From Umboniibacter marinipuniceus (GTDB taxonomy: Bacteria > Pseudomonadota > Gammaproteobacteria > Pseudomonadales > DSM-25080), in the NCBI RefSeq assembly GCF_003688415.1, contig NZ_REFJ01000003.1, positions 372,001 through 436,000 on the forward strand: DNA of 64,000 nucleotides. The letters run 5' to 3'. Below, one piece after another: positions 26,082 to 35,824 of the stretch. The notes under the pieces are model-generated. The model saw only the letters and a list, made by a program, of their open reading frames with translations, searched no databases and had not been told where the DNA came from. How positions within the stretch are numbered: the first letter of the stretch is position 1; every line of letters starts with the position of its first letter. Both the position numbers and the translations under genes were made by a program.

Positions 26082-26098
26082 CGCACCAAAATGGTGCA
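26082..26098 (+). promoter_or_regulatory. NtrC-binding site upstream of ntrB
   Basis: CGCACCAAAATGGTGCA is a near-perfect NtrC dyad (only the outermost base differs). It is about 100 bases before the ntrB start. With no sigma-54 box nearby it may repress its own operon, as the glnL site does in enteric bacteria. Confidence 0.8.
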
Positions 26099-26198
26099 TA
26101 ATAATCACAAAGCACTTCCTTGCCCCACGAAAACATTAGCGTCAAAGTGTGCACGGTTCTTGCTTGACTACAGTTAATCTTACTGAGAGGCAGGCTTT

Positions 26199-27281
26199 GT
26201 GATTCAACAGCAATCCCAATTTTACAAGCATTTGGTTGAGAACCTGAATGTTGCCGTCATCGTTCTGAGTGACGAGCTCAACATTAAGTTTTTGAATCCA
26301 GCCGCCGAAATGCTCATCGGCTTAGCGAATACTCGCGCCGATAATATTGCTTTACCGTTAGTGGTAGAGAGCCCAATTCCTCTTGAGAAACAGCTGAGCA
26401 CCTCGGTAGCTAACCTCCAGGTCATCTCTCAACGCGCTGCCGAGTGGTCCCTACTAATGACTGGCGACGCCTGTGTCGTGGACTACACCATTACGCCACT
26501 AAGTAACGGCAGTCACACTGAGCTCTTGATCGAAGTAGAAAAGATTGATCGCTGGCTAAAAATCTCGAAAGAGGAAGCAATGCAGGCAGCTCACGCCACC
26601 AGCCGCTCGATTATCCGCGGCATGGCACACGAAATCAAAAACCCGCTAGGAGGCATCATTGGCGCAGCACAACTGCTGGAACGCCAGTACGATGATAGTG
26701 ACCTACATGAATACTCGAATATTATTATCGAAGAGGCTAATCGGCTTCGAAATCTAGTAGATAGAATGCTCGGTCCCCGCCGTCCCCCTGAGTTCCAATT
26801 ACTTAACTTACACGAATTACTTGAAAGAACATTGGGCATCATTAGCTCAGAGCACGAAGAAAAGCTGCTTATAAGTCGTGATTACGATCCCAGCATCCCC
26901 GATATCGCGGTGGATAAAGAACAGCTGATCCAAGCATTGCTCAATTTATTGGGAAATGCCGCCGAGGCGATGCTCAACGCGAACACTCCAGACGCTGAAA
27001 TCAACATCAAAACACGGGTTATTAAACGTCACCGAGTAGACTCCAAGCACGCACAGATGATGGTCTGTATTGACATCTCCGATTGCGGACCAGGGGTACC
27101 CGACGCGCTGAAGGAAACCCTCTTCTTTCCCATGGTAAGTGGCTCAGCTCAGGGTAGCGGACTTGGACTATCAATCACTCAATCTATTATTCACCAGCAT
27201 AACGGTACCATTGAATACCGAAGTGTTCCCGGCGATACCCACTTCCTAATTTATCTACCGCTTGAGGATGACAATGCCTAA
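26199..27281 (+). CDS. glnL: Nitrogen sensor kinase NtrB
   Basis: A 360-residue soluble histidine kinase. A PAS domain occupies about residues 8-115, the phosphorylated His144 lies in MAHEIKNPLGG, and the ATP-binding domain has N, G1 and G2 boxes (NLLGNAAEAM, DCGPGVP, GSGLGLSI). It receives the PII signal and phosphorylates or dephosphorylates NtrC. GTG start with GAGAGG upstream. Its end overlaps the start of ntrC by eight bases. Confidence 0.96.
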   Translation: MIQQQSQFYKHLVENLNVAVIVLSDELNIKFLNPAAEMLIGLANTRADNIALPLVVESPIPLEKQLSTSVANLQVISQRAAEWSLLMTGDACVVDYTITPLSNGSHTELLIEVEKIDRWLKISKEEAMQAAHATSRSIIRGMAHEIKNPLGGIIGAAQLLERQYDDSDLHEYSNIIIEEANRLRNLVDRMLGPRRPPEFQLLNLHELLERTLGIISSEHEEKLLISRDYDPSIPDIAVDKEQLIQALLNLLGNAAEAMLNANTPDAEINIKTRVIKRHRVDSKHAQMMVCIDISDCGPGVPDALKETLFFPMVSGSAQGSGLGLSITQSIIHQHNGTIEYRSVPGDTHFLIYLPLEDDNA

Positions 27282-28677
27282 AGAAACCGTTTGGATCGTT
27301 GATGATGACAAGTCAATTCGCTGGGTACTTGAAAAGTCTTTGAGTGCTGCTGACATCATCACTAAGAGCTTCGCCAGTGCCGACGACGCGTTGAACACAC
27401 TAGAAGATGAATCACCGGCGGTGATTATCTCAGACATTCGCATGCCCGGTACCGACGGCCTAGGTCTGTTGGAGCTCGTCAATGAACAACACCCAAATAT
27501 TCCGGTCATTATCATGACCGCTCATTCGGATCTTGATTCCGCCGTGTCTTCCTATGAAGGCGGGGCATTTGACTACCTCCCAAAGCCCTTCGACCTCGAT
27601 GAGTCCGTGGCAATGGTTAAGCGTGCGCTCTCTGTTGCCCAAGAGCACCAGCAAAGTAACTCGTCGAGCGAGACCGCGGCCGCCAAGGAGATTATTGGCG
27701 AGGCACCCGCTATGCAGGAGGTCTTCCGAGCAATCGGTAGACTGGCCAAGTCAAATATCACCGTCCTCATTAATGGTGAGTCCGGGACTGGTAAGGAATT
27801 GGTAGCCAAAGCCTTGCATCGTCATTCACCCCGACGAGAGGCGCCATTTATTGCCCTTAATATGGCAGCGATTCCTCAGGATCTGATTGAATCCGAACTC
27901 TTTGGCCATGAGAAAGGCGCCTTCACCGGCGCACAGAGCCAACGAAAAGGCCGTTTCGAACAGGCCAATGGCGGCACTCTCTTCCTAGATGAAATTGGCG
28001 ACATGCCAGCCGACACTCAAACGCGTCTGCTTAGAGTATTAGCCGACGGTGAATTCTATCGCGTTGGGGGGCATCAACCCGTTAACGTGGATGTGCGTAT
28101 TATTGCCGCCACCCACCAAGACTTGGAAAAGCTGGTCACTCAAAATAGGTTTCGTGAGGATCTCTTTCACCGGCTAAATGTGATTCGTGTTCATATTCCA
28201 AAGCTCGCGGACCGAGCCAGTGATATCCCAGCTTTGGCTGATCACTTCCTGCTACAAGCCTCACGAGAACTTCAAACTGAATGCAAGGTACTTCTTCCCG
28301 AGACCGCCTTGTTTCTTGAGCAATTACCCTGGAGTGGCAACGTAAGGCAGCTCGAAAATACGTGCCGATGGATTACCGTTATGGCGCCAGGTAGAGAAGT
28401 TCATATCAATGACCTGCCTCCGGAACTCACCGGCCAATCCGCTGCGCCAAAACAAATCAATGGCGCTCAACCATGGCAAGATTTGTTAGTAGCGGCAATT
28501 AGAAAGGATCTCCTCGAAGGGAAAAGACAGCTATCTAAGGTTTACGTGAGTGAAGTAGAGAAGGCTTTGATTGACCAAGCTTTGGCAGCTACCGATGGCC
28601 GTAAAGTCGAAGCAGCAGAACTTATTGGCTGGGGTAGAAATACGCTAACGCGTAAGCTCGCGGAGCTGCGCTCATAA
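27274..28677 (+). CDS. glnG: Nitrogen response regulator NtrC
   Basis: A 467-residue sigma-54 activator. The receiver domain has phosphoacceptor Asp54 in ISDIRMPGT; the AAA+ domain has Walker [10 protein letters not shown] and the sigma-54 contact loop GAFTGA; a Fis-type helix-turn-helix ends the protein ([19 protein letters not shown]). The ATG that overlaps ntrB is chosen because the next residues ([12 protein letters not shown]) match the family. It should act at the glnA and TorF-glnK-amtB promoters in this window. Confidence 0.97.
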   Translation: MPKETVWIVDDDKSIRWVLEKSLSAADIITKSFASADDALNTLEDESPAVIISDIRMPGTDGLGLLELVNEQHPNIPVIIMTAHSDLDSAVSSYEGGAFDYLPKPFDLDESVAMVKRALSVAQEHQQSNSSSETAAAKEIIGEAPAMQEVFRAIGRLAKSNITVLINGESGTGKELVAKALHRHSPRREAPFIALNMAAIPQDLIESELFGHEKGAFTGAQSQRKGRFEQANGGTLFLDEIGDMPADTQTRLLRVLADGEFYRVGGHQPVNVDVRIIAATHQDLEKLVTQNRFREDLFHRLNVIRVHIPKLADRASDIPALADHFLLQASRELQTECKVLLPETALFLEQLPWSGNVRQLENTCRWITVMAPGREVHINDLPPELTGQSAAPKQINGAQPWQDLLVAAIRKDLLEGKRQLSKVYVSEVEKALIDQALAATDGRKVEAAELIGWGRNTLTRKLAELRS

Positions 28678-28750
28678 TCGCCGTATGCATTAAGTACTTA
28701 ATTAAAAGCTAAGGGCGGCAAAAGCTGATTCTGGTTGCAATATTCACGGC

Positions 28751-28778
28751 AAAAAAAACCCAGCTAAAAAGCTGGGTT
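28751..28778 (-). terminator. Rho-independent terminator of secB
   Basis: AACCCAGCT and AGCTGGGTT form a 9-bp stem around four A, and the minus strand continues with an eight-base T-run. It lies about 20 bases after the secB stop, between convergent ntrC and secB. Confidence 0.93.
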
Positions 28779-28799
28779 CCTTGATCGCCATCGCGATGC

Positions 28800-29315
28800 T
28801 TATTGCTCTGGCGCTGCTTGCGCTTCAGCTTGAGCCTGCGCTGCACGCTGAGCGACCGCTTGCTGGAACAAGCCATCAAAGTTGATGGGTGGTAGCTGCA
28901 CAGGCGGGAAGGAGCCTCGTACTGCCATGCTATCGATGGCTTCACGCGCATACGGGAAAAGAATGTTCGGACATACTGCGCCAAGTGTTTGCGCCAGTTG
29001 AACACCTTCTAATCCATCGATGAAGAAAATACCAGCCTGCTTAATCTCAATCAGAAAAACTGTTTCATCGTCAATTTCCGCAGTAACGGTAAGCGTGAGG
29101 ACAACCTCATGGTTCTTTTCATCAAGCTTGGTTGAAGCCGTATTGATATCTTGCTTGATAGCTGGCTGCCACTGCTTTTTGAACGCTTCTGCACCCTGTG
29201 GTGCTTCAAAGGAGATATCCTTAACGTAAATGCGCTGCATGACGAACTGCTGCTGTGGTGCTTCTGATCCTGCGGCCTCTGGGTTTACCGCTACTGTATT
29301 CTCGTTGTCTGCCAT
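28800..29315 (-). CDS. secB: Protein-export chaperone SecB
   Basis: A 171-residue tetrameric cytosolic chaperone that passes unfolded precursors to SecA. QFVMQRIYVKDISFEAPQGAE, the acidic beta segment, and LCPNILFPYAREAI-like VCPNILFPYAREAIDSM are diagnostic. An Ala/Gln-rich tail follows the core. In enteric bacteria the order is yibN-grxC-secB; here yibN is present upstream but grxC is absent from the 230-bp gap. Confidence 0.96.
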   Translation of the reverse strand: MADNENTVAVNPEAAGSEAPQQQFVMQRIYVKDISFEAPQGAEAFKKQWQPAIKQDINTASTKLDEKNHEVVLTLTVTAEIDDETVFLIEIKQAGIFFIDGLEGVQLAQTLGAVCPNILFPYAREAIDSMAVRGSFPPVQLPPINFDGLFQQAVAQRAAQAQAEAQAAPEQ

Positions 29316-29545
29316 GATAATTACCTAACTCTCTTATTTCGACTCGTGTCGATTATTGTATTTATCCACCAAAGGGTGAGTCTGTTGTTGAGGTCACCAA
29401 CCAGCTTTTAGCCTGTTAGCGCCTTGCTAGCGGTCCCTACTCGAATCGAATGCCGCTCCCCAACCCACTACTAGAAGGTTTAATGAGGAAGCAAAGCAAT
29501 TCATCCTTGCTCTGTTAAGAGATATGGGGACGGCTCAAATCAGTT

Positions 29546-29959
29546 TCAACCCTTTACTAAAGGTAAATTTGAATTTTTCCACTCAGCAATTCCGCCATTG
29601 AGTCGAAATACCTCAAAACCCGCTTTTTTTAGCTTGAGACCAATACTTCCAGTGTGCTGCCCCATCTTGTCTACCAGGATAATCGGCTTGTCTTTATCCT
29701 GCTCCAATTCAGCCATCTTTGCGTCAAACTGACTGAAACTAATGTGCTTGGAATCAACAATAAAACCTGATTTGCGCTCTTTTTTATCACGTAAGTCCAC
29801 CACAACGGCGTCACGTGAATTCACCAAAGTAGCCAGCTGATGATGATTAACCAGCGTACCGCCACGGTTACGTTCATTCATTGCAAACAGGTATATCAGC
29901 ACCATTAGCGCACTGACCAGCATCCACTGCTGACTAATGAAGATAAAAAAATGATCCAC
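29546..29959 (-). CDS. yibN: YibN-like membrane-anchored rhodanese-fold protein
   Basis: A 137-residue protein with one N-terminal membrane helix (about residues 11-27) and a rhodanese domain (NSRDAVVVDLRDKKERKSGFI). The active-site Cys of sulfurtransferases is replaced: the loop reads VDKMGQHTG, with Asp in the Cys position, so it should lack sulfur-transfer activity. E. coli YibN shows the same change (VVDGSG) and the same neighbourhood with secB. The role is unclear; a link with membrane protein biogenesis has been suggested. Confidence 0.85.
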   Translation of the reverse strand: MDHFFIFISQQWMLVSALMVLIYLFAMNERNRGGTLVNHHQLATLVNSRDAVVVDLRDKKERKSGFIVDSKHISFSQFDAKMAELEQDKDKPIILVDKMGQHTGSIGLKLKKAGFEVFRLNGGIAEWKNSNLPLVKG

Positions 29960-30143
29960 GGACTATCACTCCAAACTATCAAAAAGGCTGTAGTACCATT
30001 CTCTACCGTACTACTTATCTAGAACACGCACTATAACGGGCAGAGGTTAAGTATTCAATGCAATGATTTGTTTCGCTTAGGCACTGACAAAGCAACACCG
30101 AGTAAGGTACATTAAGGTATCTTAATAAAAGCTCATTCCAACT

Positions 30144-31271
30144 ATGCGATCACTGGTATTCATTATCTGTTTAAGTGTCTTTAGCGCTTCATTTAGCTGG
30201 GCAGAATCCGACGATGAACAGGCTGCGCTAGCGGCACTCGAGCTCCGCATCGCAGAGCTTCAAGCTGCGTTGCAATCTGATCGAGGCTCTCTAGGCGAGG
30301 TCGAAGCACAGCTTGCTGAGGACGAACAAGCCGTCAGCCGTTTAGCGGTTCAACTGCGTAGCCTTTCAAACAACCTCAACAGCGCCCAACAGGCACTCGA
30401 GGAAACCTTGGAGGCACAGACGCTGGCCCAAAACCAACTTCGCCAAACCGAACAAGAAATGGCGAGTGTCTTTCGACAGGCGTGGCGTAATAGAGATAGC
30501 AATGGCCTCGCGGCGCTATTGTCAGCGGAACCAGCAGCACAGCAGCGTCAAATCACCCATTTCGAAATTCTCAACGAAGCACAGCAACAAGCGTTTCTAG
30601 CCTACCAAGCGGAACTACTGGAATTACAAAGCATCGAACGCCAGCGTATTCGTAATCTTAGTGAGGTAAGTCAACGCCGTACGGAAGTTAATAATGGTTT
30701 GACGCAGCTAAGGAGCAGCCAGGCTCAACGGGAGCGCAGCCGAATTGAACTTGCCGAAAAAATATCCACCTCCGGCTCACAACTAGAGCAACTCACTGCC
30801 GAGCGCGCGCAACTCGAACAAGTGGTTCGCGAGCTAGAACGAGCGATTGCGTCGCTTCAGCCTCCCGCCTCTCGGATTCCCTTTGCAGAATTGCAGGGTC
30901 AACTTCCTAGCCCCGTTGCAGGTAGTGTTATCAATCGCTTCGGTCAAACACGCCAGGGCTCGATCAAGTGGCAAGGGCATAGATTCCTCGCTCGCATGGG
31001 CGATGAAGTGACTGCCGTTGCCTATGGCCGGGTAGTCTACGCTAATTGGTTAAGTGGTCAGGGGCTATTAATGGCGCTAGATCATGGCGACGGCTATCTT
31101 ACTCTTTATGCACACAATCAAAGTCTCTTACGATCCGTTGGCGAATGGGTCGAAGCCGGAGAGGTCATCGCCACCGTAGGTAATAGCGGCGGCTTAGACG
31201 AGACTGCGCTCTACTTCGAAATAAGACATAACGGCAAAGCTATAAACCCTCGACGCTGGCTTTCAAATTAG
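30144..31271 (+). CDS. envC: Murein hydrolase activator EnvC
   Basis: A 375-residue periplasmic protein with signal peptide (cut after SWA), long coiled coils (about residues 25-235) and a C-terminal LytM domain. The LytM active site is degenerate: the HxH motif is LYF in ALYFEIRHNG. This is normal for EnvC, which activates amidases AmiA/AmiB at the septum rather than cutting the wall itself. It is followed ten bases later by the S41 protease. The gpmM gene that usually precedes envC is absent. Confidence 0.92.
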   Translation: MRSLVFIICLSVFSASFSWAESDDEQAALAALELRIAELQAALQSDRGSLGEVEAQLAEDEQAVSRLAVQLRSLSNNLNSAQQALEETLEAQTLAQNQLRQTEQEMASVFRQAWRNRDSNGLAALLSAEPAAQQRQITHFEILNEAQQQAFLAYQAELLELQSIERQRIRNLSEVSQRRTEVNNGLTQLRSSQAQRERSRIELAEKISTSGSQLEQLTAERAQLEQVVRELERAIASLQPPASRIPFAELQGQLPSPVAGSVINRFGQTRQGSIKWQGHRFLARMGDEVTAVAYGRVVYANWLSGQGLLMALDHGDGYLTLYAHNQSLLRSVGEWVEAGEVIATVGNSGGLDETALYFEIRHNGKAINPRRWLSN

Positions 31272-31281
31272 GAACAACACT

Positions 31282-32589
31282 ATGAATCGTTTTATCGCTC
31301 TAACTATCGCTCTGCTCAGCTGTGCTGGGGCTCTAGCCGAAGAACCAACGGTCGACCCAGCTGTAGAGGCTGAGTTTCCCATGGAAGAGCTGAGGCGATT
31401 CACGGCAATATATGAACAGATTCGGGTTAACTACGTGAGTGAACTCGACGATAAAACCATGCTAGAGAATGCCATAAAGGGGCTGCTGAGTAATCTTGAC
31501 CCCCACTCAAGCTATCTGGATGCCGATGACTTTGTCGACCTTCGCAATAGCTCTGAAGGCGGCTATGGTGGTATTGGTGTAGAGATTGTTGGTGAGGGCT
31601 CAGGCGTTAGAGTTATCACACCTATCGATGAGACCCCCGCCGCGGCGGCCGGCATCCAAGCTGGCGATCTCATTGTGCAAATTGATGATGAGACCGTTCG
31701 TGAACTCGGCGTTGAGGAGGCCATTGATGCCCTAAGTGGTGAACCTGGCTCTACAGTAACGTTACAGATTATTCGCGAGGGCTCAGAAGGCCTCATCGAG
31801 GTAGCGATTGAAAGAGCGCGAATCAATGTCCCGAGTGTCAGGCACCAGGTATTTCGCGACAATATTGGCTATATTCGGGTCAGCCAGTTTCAAGAGGATT
31901 CAGGGGCAGAAGTAAAAGCCGCCATCACGGCGCTCATAGAATTGTCTGTTGACGGCATTATTTTGGACTTGCGCAACAACCCAGGTGGTGTGGTTAATGC
32001 TGCCAGAGATATGGCCGACCTCTTTCTGCCGCCAAGCCTGATTGTTTATACCGAAGGTCAAATGGCCGCCAACCAGTTACGCCTGTCTGGTACTACTCCT
32101 GATTTTATTGACGGTAGGCCAATCATTGTCCTTATCAATGAGGGCTCAGCGTCGGCGTCAGAGATTGTTGCCGGCGCACTACAGGACTATAACCGTGCGC
32201 TGTTAGTTGGCACGCGGAGTTTCGGCAAGGGATCGATGCAAACCGTTGTACCCATCAGCGAAACCACAGCGGTCAAACTGACCACAGCTCTTTTCTTCAC
32301 GCCGAATGGCCGCTCGATTCAAGCCTACGGGATATTACCCGACGTAGTAGTAGAGCGAGCGCGCGTGGAAGCGGTCCAACCTCGTAACCTGTGGCCGTCC
32401 GAGGCCGATCTTAGCGGCCACCTCGCCAACGGCGAAGGCCAAGAAGACTATGGCGAGCGAGAACGACTCAATGACTCAACCACCGAAGCCGCAACGTCAC
32501 TATTCAAGCGCGATAATCAGCTCTTCAGTGCACTGAACATTATGCAAGGCATGATCGCCAATAGCGCCGTGAACTCAACACCTGAGTAG
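31282..32589 (+). CDS. S41-family C-terminal processing protease (CtpA-like)
   Basis: A 435-residue periplasmic serine protease. A signal peptide of 19-20 residues is followed by an N-terminal helical region ([19 protein letters not shown]), a PDZ domain ([20 protein letters not shown] ... [13 protein letters not shown]) and the catalytic core with Ser in [15 protein letters not shown] and Lys in [11 protein letters not shown]. The pair envC-ctpA is widespread, and CTPs can control murein hydrolases by proteolysis. A 17-copy pentanucleotide repeat begins 21 bases after its stop. Confidence 0.92.
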   Translation: MNRFIALTIALLSCAGALAEEPTVDPAVEAEFPMEELRRFTAIYEQIRVNYVSELDDKTMLENAIKGLLSNLDPHSSYLDADDFVDLRNSSEGGYGGIGVEIVGEGSGVRVITPIDETPAAAAGIQAGDLIVQIDDETVRELGVEEAIDALSGEPGSTVTLQIIREGSEGLIEVAIERARINVPSVRHQVFRDNIGYIRVSQFQEDSGAEVKAAITALIELSVDGIILDLRNNPGGVVNAARDMADLFLPPSLIVYTEGQMAANQLRLSGTTPDFIDGRPIIVLINEGSASASEIVAGALQDYNRALLVGTRSFGKGSMQTVVPISETTAVKLTTALFFTPNGRSIQAYGILPDVVVERARVEAVQPRNLWPSEADLSGHLANGEGQEDYGERERLNDSTTEAATSLFKRDNQLFSALNIMQGMIANSAVNSTPE

Positions 32590-32610
32590 CCCATTCGCTA
32601 AGCGCTTGGC

Positions 32611-32695
32611 GTGGCGTGGCGTGGCGTGGCGTGGCGTGGCGTGGCGTGGCGTGGCGTGGCGTGGCGTGGCGTGGCGTGGCGTGGCGTGGCGTGGC
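32611..32695. repeat. Perfect (GTGGC)17 tandem repeat
   Basis: Seventeen uninterrupted copies of GTGGC, preceded by one imperfect copy (TTGGC), lie between the S41 protease and the small plus-strand gene. The unit is five bases, so copy-number change by slippage would alter frame or spacing. The perfection suggests recent expansion. It is not within a recognisable gene; the minus strand reads through it as an ATPRH repeat that has no other support. Confidence 0.95.
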
Positions 32696-32837
32696 CACAA
32701 TGCTAAGGATATTTCGAGAAAGCAATATCCATTTTAGTGACGCGGTTCGCACTTTAAACTCAACCAAGTCGCTACAATTAGCGTAATGGGGATGTAAGTC
32801 ACACACGATGTGTGAAGTTGATATAGAGGGATTTCCA

Positions 32838-33035
32838 ATGTCTAATCTGGTAGCTATTCCAAGCCGCTTTTACACGGAGAACGAATTTTGGTTCTTTCGT
32901 ACCCGCGAAAGCGTGAATATCGGTCCATTTGATACCATTGAGGCGGCTCGAGCTGGACTAAATGAGTATCTAAGCTTTGCAGCGACCAACCCGAAACAGT
33001 TCTCGAAGTGGTTCGGCCCTGGTCGCGTTGCTTAG
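32838..33035 (+). CDS. Small conserved-looking protein (65 aa), possibly DUF6316
   Basis: A 65-residue soluble protein, with WFFRTRESVNIGPFDTIEAARAGLNEYL in the middle. The pattern F-x-T-R-E followed by GPF and an Ala-rich helix resembles a small pseudomonad family (DUF6316), recalled from memory and not checked. GAGGGA is six to seven bases before the ATG; an in-frame start ten codons earlier lacks such a site. No neighbours suggest a role. Confidence 0.6.
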   Translation: MSNLVAIPSRFYTENEFWFFRTRESVNIGPFDTIEAARAGLNEYLSFAATNPKQFSKWFGPGRVA

Positions 33036-33043
33036 ATTTCTTC

Positions 33044-33505
33044 TCAGAGCAATTTGATGTCGCTACGGTTATTCAGCGCTGAGATAACCGTAGCTATCTC
33101 CTTCTCCTCAATCTCCACACCCACAGCCTCATAGCCCTTCGTCAGCGCAGAAGTAAGCCGCTGAACCGTTTGGAATGAACGCTGTACACCAATGAAAGAA
33201 CCCTCCCAAGTGGCTAGCCCTACAATTAGCGCAGCTATCGGAATAAAAAAGCCCCACCCAACCGTTTCCAGAAAAGCGGCTGGAATTAACGCGTAGAGCG
33301 CCACGCTTAGGAGCAACCCTATAGCTAGGCCCGCAAAACCATATCTAAACCAATAACTGTGAAGAAAGTTGTGAAGTGTTGGTTTGGGTTTTTCCGGTGT
33401 TCGATACAGTTCGATTTGATGGTCTTCAAGGCCAAGATCGCGTAGTTTTCGATCCGCCCAAAGAATTGATTCATCATTCTGAGAAACAAAATATAGCTGT
33501 GTCAT
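33044..33505 (-). CDS. Two-helix membrane protein of unknown function
   Basis: A 153-residue protein. The N-terminal 55 residues look soluble (VSQNDESILWADRKLRDLGL), then two membrane helices (about 56-76 and 82-104), then a C-terminal region (EGYEAVGVEIEEKEIATVISAL-like) that may be an alpha/beta fold. I do not recognise the family. It has AGGTGGACC upstream of the ATG as ribosome site. A perfect 32-bp palindrome is centred about 57 bases upstream of its start and may be a control element. Confidence 0.7.
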   Translation of the reverse strand: MTQLYFVSQNDESILWADRKLRDLGLEDHQIELYRTPEKPKPTLHNFLHSYWFRYGFAGLAIGLLLSVALYALIPAAFLETVGWGFFIPIAALIVGLATWEGSFIGVQRSFQTVQRLTSALTKGYEAVGVEIEEKEIATVISALNNRSDIKLL

Positions 33506-33545
33506 AGGTCCACCTCCGAACCTAGAGCATGGTACAAATTTCCTG

Positions 33546-33577
33546 AATTGTTATAGCTACATGTAGCTATAACAATT
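33546..33577. promoter_or_regulatory. Perfect 32-bp palindrome upstream of the two-helix membrane protein
   Basis: AATTGTTATAGCTACA is immediately followed by its exact reverse complement, with no loop bases. It lies between the end of hisF and the start of the minus-strand membrane protein. A perfect loop-less palindrome fits a dimeric repressor operator better than a terminator, and no T-run follows. It could still cruciform or act at the RNA level. Confidence 0.6.
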
Positions 33578-33680
33578 GATGAACCGAAGGATGAAATTGT
33601 TCGTAGGCGGCAAACAAAGCAATCCTGCCAATTTTTCCAAACTGACGAACGTCTATGTTCACTATTTGAGAATGAGAAGA

Positions 33681-34454
33681 TTAAAGTCGGACTTCAATGC
33701 CTGCGTCAGAGAGTGCGCGCTTAGCGTCAGCTATACGATAATCCCCAAAGTGAAAGATACTCGCGGCAAGTACTGCATCGGAGCCTCCTTCAAGCACCCC
33801 GTCTACTAGATGCTGAAGATTTCCAACCCCTCCTGAGGCAATAGTGGGCACATTGACGCGTGAATTAATGGCTTTCATCAACGGTAGGTCAAAACCATCA
33901 CGCGTACCGTCTCTATCCATACTCGTCACAAGGAGCTCACCAGCACCGCGGGCGGCCATTTGCTCTGCCCACCAGAGCGCATCGATTCCGGTCGCCTTGC
34001 GACCACCGTGAGTAAATATCTCCCACTTTAGCTGACCGTCTGGGCTGGCAACTCGCTTTGCATCAATTGCTACAACAATACATTGGGCGCCGTACTTCGC
34101 GGAAGCGTTGTCTACCAAGTCGGGCGTTTTGATCGCGGCGGAATTTATGCTCACTTTATCCGCCCCACAATTGAGCAAACGGCGAATGTCATCTACTGTT
34201 CTTACCCCACCACCTACGGTCAACGGGATAAAGACTTCTCCTGCAATGGTCTCTACGGTCTTATAGGTCGTATCGCGAGCCTCGTGAGTGGCGGTAATAT
34301 CCAGGAAGGTAATCTCGTCAGCGCCTTCGTGATTATAGCGCCGGGCGATCTCTACCGGACAACCCGCGTCTCGGATACCCACAAAGTTGACACCCTTCAC
34401 GACGCGCCCGTTTTCAACATCTAAACAGGGTATGATTCGCTTAGCTAATGCCAT
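33681..34454 (-). CDS. hisF: Imidazole glycerol phosphate synthase, cyclase subunit
   Basis: A 257-residue (beta/alpha)8 barrel that closes the imidazole ring using ammonia from HisH. It starts [21 protein letters not shown]; catalytic Asp are in CLDV and in [13 protein letters not shown]; phosphate loops include GGGVRTVDD and ASGGVGN. The ATG overlaps the stop of hisA by one base. It ends the hisBHAF operon. Confidence 0.97.
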   Translation of the reverse strand: MALAKRIIPCLDVENGRVVKGVNFVGIRDAGCPVEIARRYNHEGADEITFLDITATHEARDTTYKTVETIAGEVFIPLTVGGGVRTVDDIRRLLNCGADKVSINSAAIKTPDLVDNASAKYGAQCIVVAIDAKRVASPDGQLKWEIFTHGGRKATGIDALWWAEQMAARGAGELLVTSMDRDGTRDGFDLPLMKAINSRVNVPTIASGGVGNLQHLVDGVLEGGSDAVLAASIFHFGDYRIADAKRALSDAGIEVRL

Positions 34455-35185
34455 TATCTGAACTCATCACACAACTGCTGAGCATCGCGAAGATTCAATT
34501 TATCTTCGTAGATTGCACGCCCTGAAATAGCGCCCACTATGCCACGATGCTGGCGATTTAAGATGGCCTGGATATCGTTAATGTGACTAACGCCGCCAGA
34601 AGCAATAACAGGGATACCTACGTCGGCCATTGCGGCCGTCTGCTCAATGTTAACGCCTTGCATCATTCCGTCACGCGCAATATCTGTGTAGACAATTGAT
34701 TCAACTCCATCGTCTCTGAAGCGCTTAGCGAGATCCGTGGCCTTCACATCTGACGTCTTCGCCCAACCATCCGTAGCAACCCAGCCATCTTTGGCATCTA
34801 GACCAACAATAATATGGCCTGCAAACTCTTTACACGCCTGAGTAACAAAATCGGGATCCACCACCGCTTGAGTGCCAATAATGGCGTAGCTTACTCCAGC
34901 ACTAAGATAAGCCTCAATAGTCTTTAAATCACGGATACCACCGCCAATTTGGATGGGTAATTTCGGGTAGGCGTTGGCGATGGAGGTAATAGCGTCATGG
35001 TTCACCGGCTTGCCCTCGAAGGCGCCATTCAAATCAACCAAGTGAAGTCTACGACAGCCCTCTTCTACCCAACGAGACGCTGTGGCTAGCGGGTCATCTG
35101 AGAACACCGTGGCATCTTCCATTCGCCCTTGGAGTAAACGAACGCAAGCGCCGTCTTTCAAATCAATTGCTGGGATTACTAACAC
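34454..35185 (-). CDS. hisA: Phosphoribosylformimino-5-aminoimidazole carboxamide ribotide isomerase
   Basis: A 243-residue barrel enzyme of histidine synthesis. It begins [20 protein letters not shown] with the catalytic Asp in AIDLKDG; the second Asp is in [19 protein letters not shown] and ASGGVSH are the phosphate loops. It lies between hisH (adjacent, no gap) and hisF (one-base overlap). Confidence 0.97.
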   Translation of the reverse strand: MLVIPAIDLKDGACVRLLQGRMEDATVFSDDPLATASRWVEEGCRRLHLVDLNGAFEGKPVNHDAITSIANAYPKLPIQIGGGIRDLKTIEAYLSAGVSYAIIGTQAVVDPDFVTQACKEFAGHIIVGLDAKDGWVATDGWAKTSDVKATDLAKRFRDDGVESIVYTDIARDGMMQGVNIEQTAAMADVGIPVIASGGVSHINDIQAILNRQHRGIVGAISGRAIYEDKLNLRDAQQLCDEFR

Positions 35186-35818
35186 CTAAATACTCCAATT
35201 TACAAAATTACTTAATAACTTAAGGCCGTCTCTACCACTTTTCTCGGGATGAAACTGCGCAGCAAAGACATTGCCGGTAGCCACCGCCACATCACAGCGC
35301 TCACCGTATTCGGTCTGCCCCACCACTAAGTTTTTATCCTGAGCTTGAACAAAGTAACTGTGGACAAAATAGAACCTCGATTCATCATCAATCCCGTCCC
35401 AGAGAGGATGAGCAATCTGTTTCACTTGATTCCAGCCCATGTGAGGGACTTTGAGGCCTGCATCGCTAACCGAAGGGAAACGATTAAAATAATTCACCGA
35501 TCCTCCGAGCAACCCTAAACAATCAACGCCACCGCTTTCGTCAGAGTGATCAAATAGCGCCTGCATACCTACGCAGATAGCAAGGATTGGCTTGGCGGTC
35601 CATTCGGCGCGGAGTATTTCATCCACTCCGTGATGTTTGATGGCGGCCATACAGTCACCAATTGCACCAACACCTGGAAAGACAATCCTATCCGCCGAGC
35701 TAATTAGTGCGCTATCGTCGGTGACCACAATCTCATCTTTGGGGGCCACAGCACTCAGCGCTTTCGCGGCGGAGTGCAAATTGCCCATACCATAATCAAT
35801 AACAGCGATACGTTGCAT
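35186..35818 (-). CDS. hisH: Imidazole glycerol phosphate synthase, glutamine amidotransferase subunit
   Basis: A 210-residue class I amidotransferase. The nucleophile Cys is in AICVGMQALF and the His/Glu pair in AAQFHPEKSGRDGL. It provides ammonia to HisF. The oxyanion region begins VFPGVGAIGDCM. It sits directly between hisB and hisA. Confidence 0.97.
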   Translation of the reverse strand: MQRIAVIDYGMGNLHSAAKALSAVAPKDEIVVTDDSALISSADRIVFPGVGAIGDCMAAIKHHGVDEILRAEWTAKPILAICVGMQALFDHSDESGGVDCLGLLGGSVNYFNRFPSVSDAGLKVPHMGWNQVKQIAHPLWDGIDDESRFYFVHSYFVQAQDKNLVVGQTEYGERCDVAVATGNVFAAQFHPEKSGRDGLKLLSNFVNWSI

Positions 35819-35824
35819 AACTAG

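Noticed and set aside
32611-32695. Possible CRISPR-like repeat
   Set aside because: The five-base units are directly tandem with no spacers, so it is a simple repeat.
32540-32806. Minus-strand frame encoding an ATPRH repeat
   Set aside because: It arises from the GTGGC repeat and overlaps the end of the protease gene; no ribosome site or conserved sequence.
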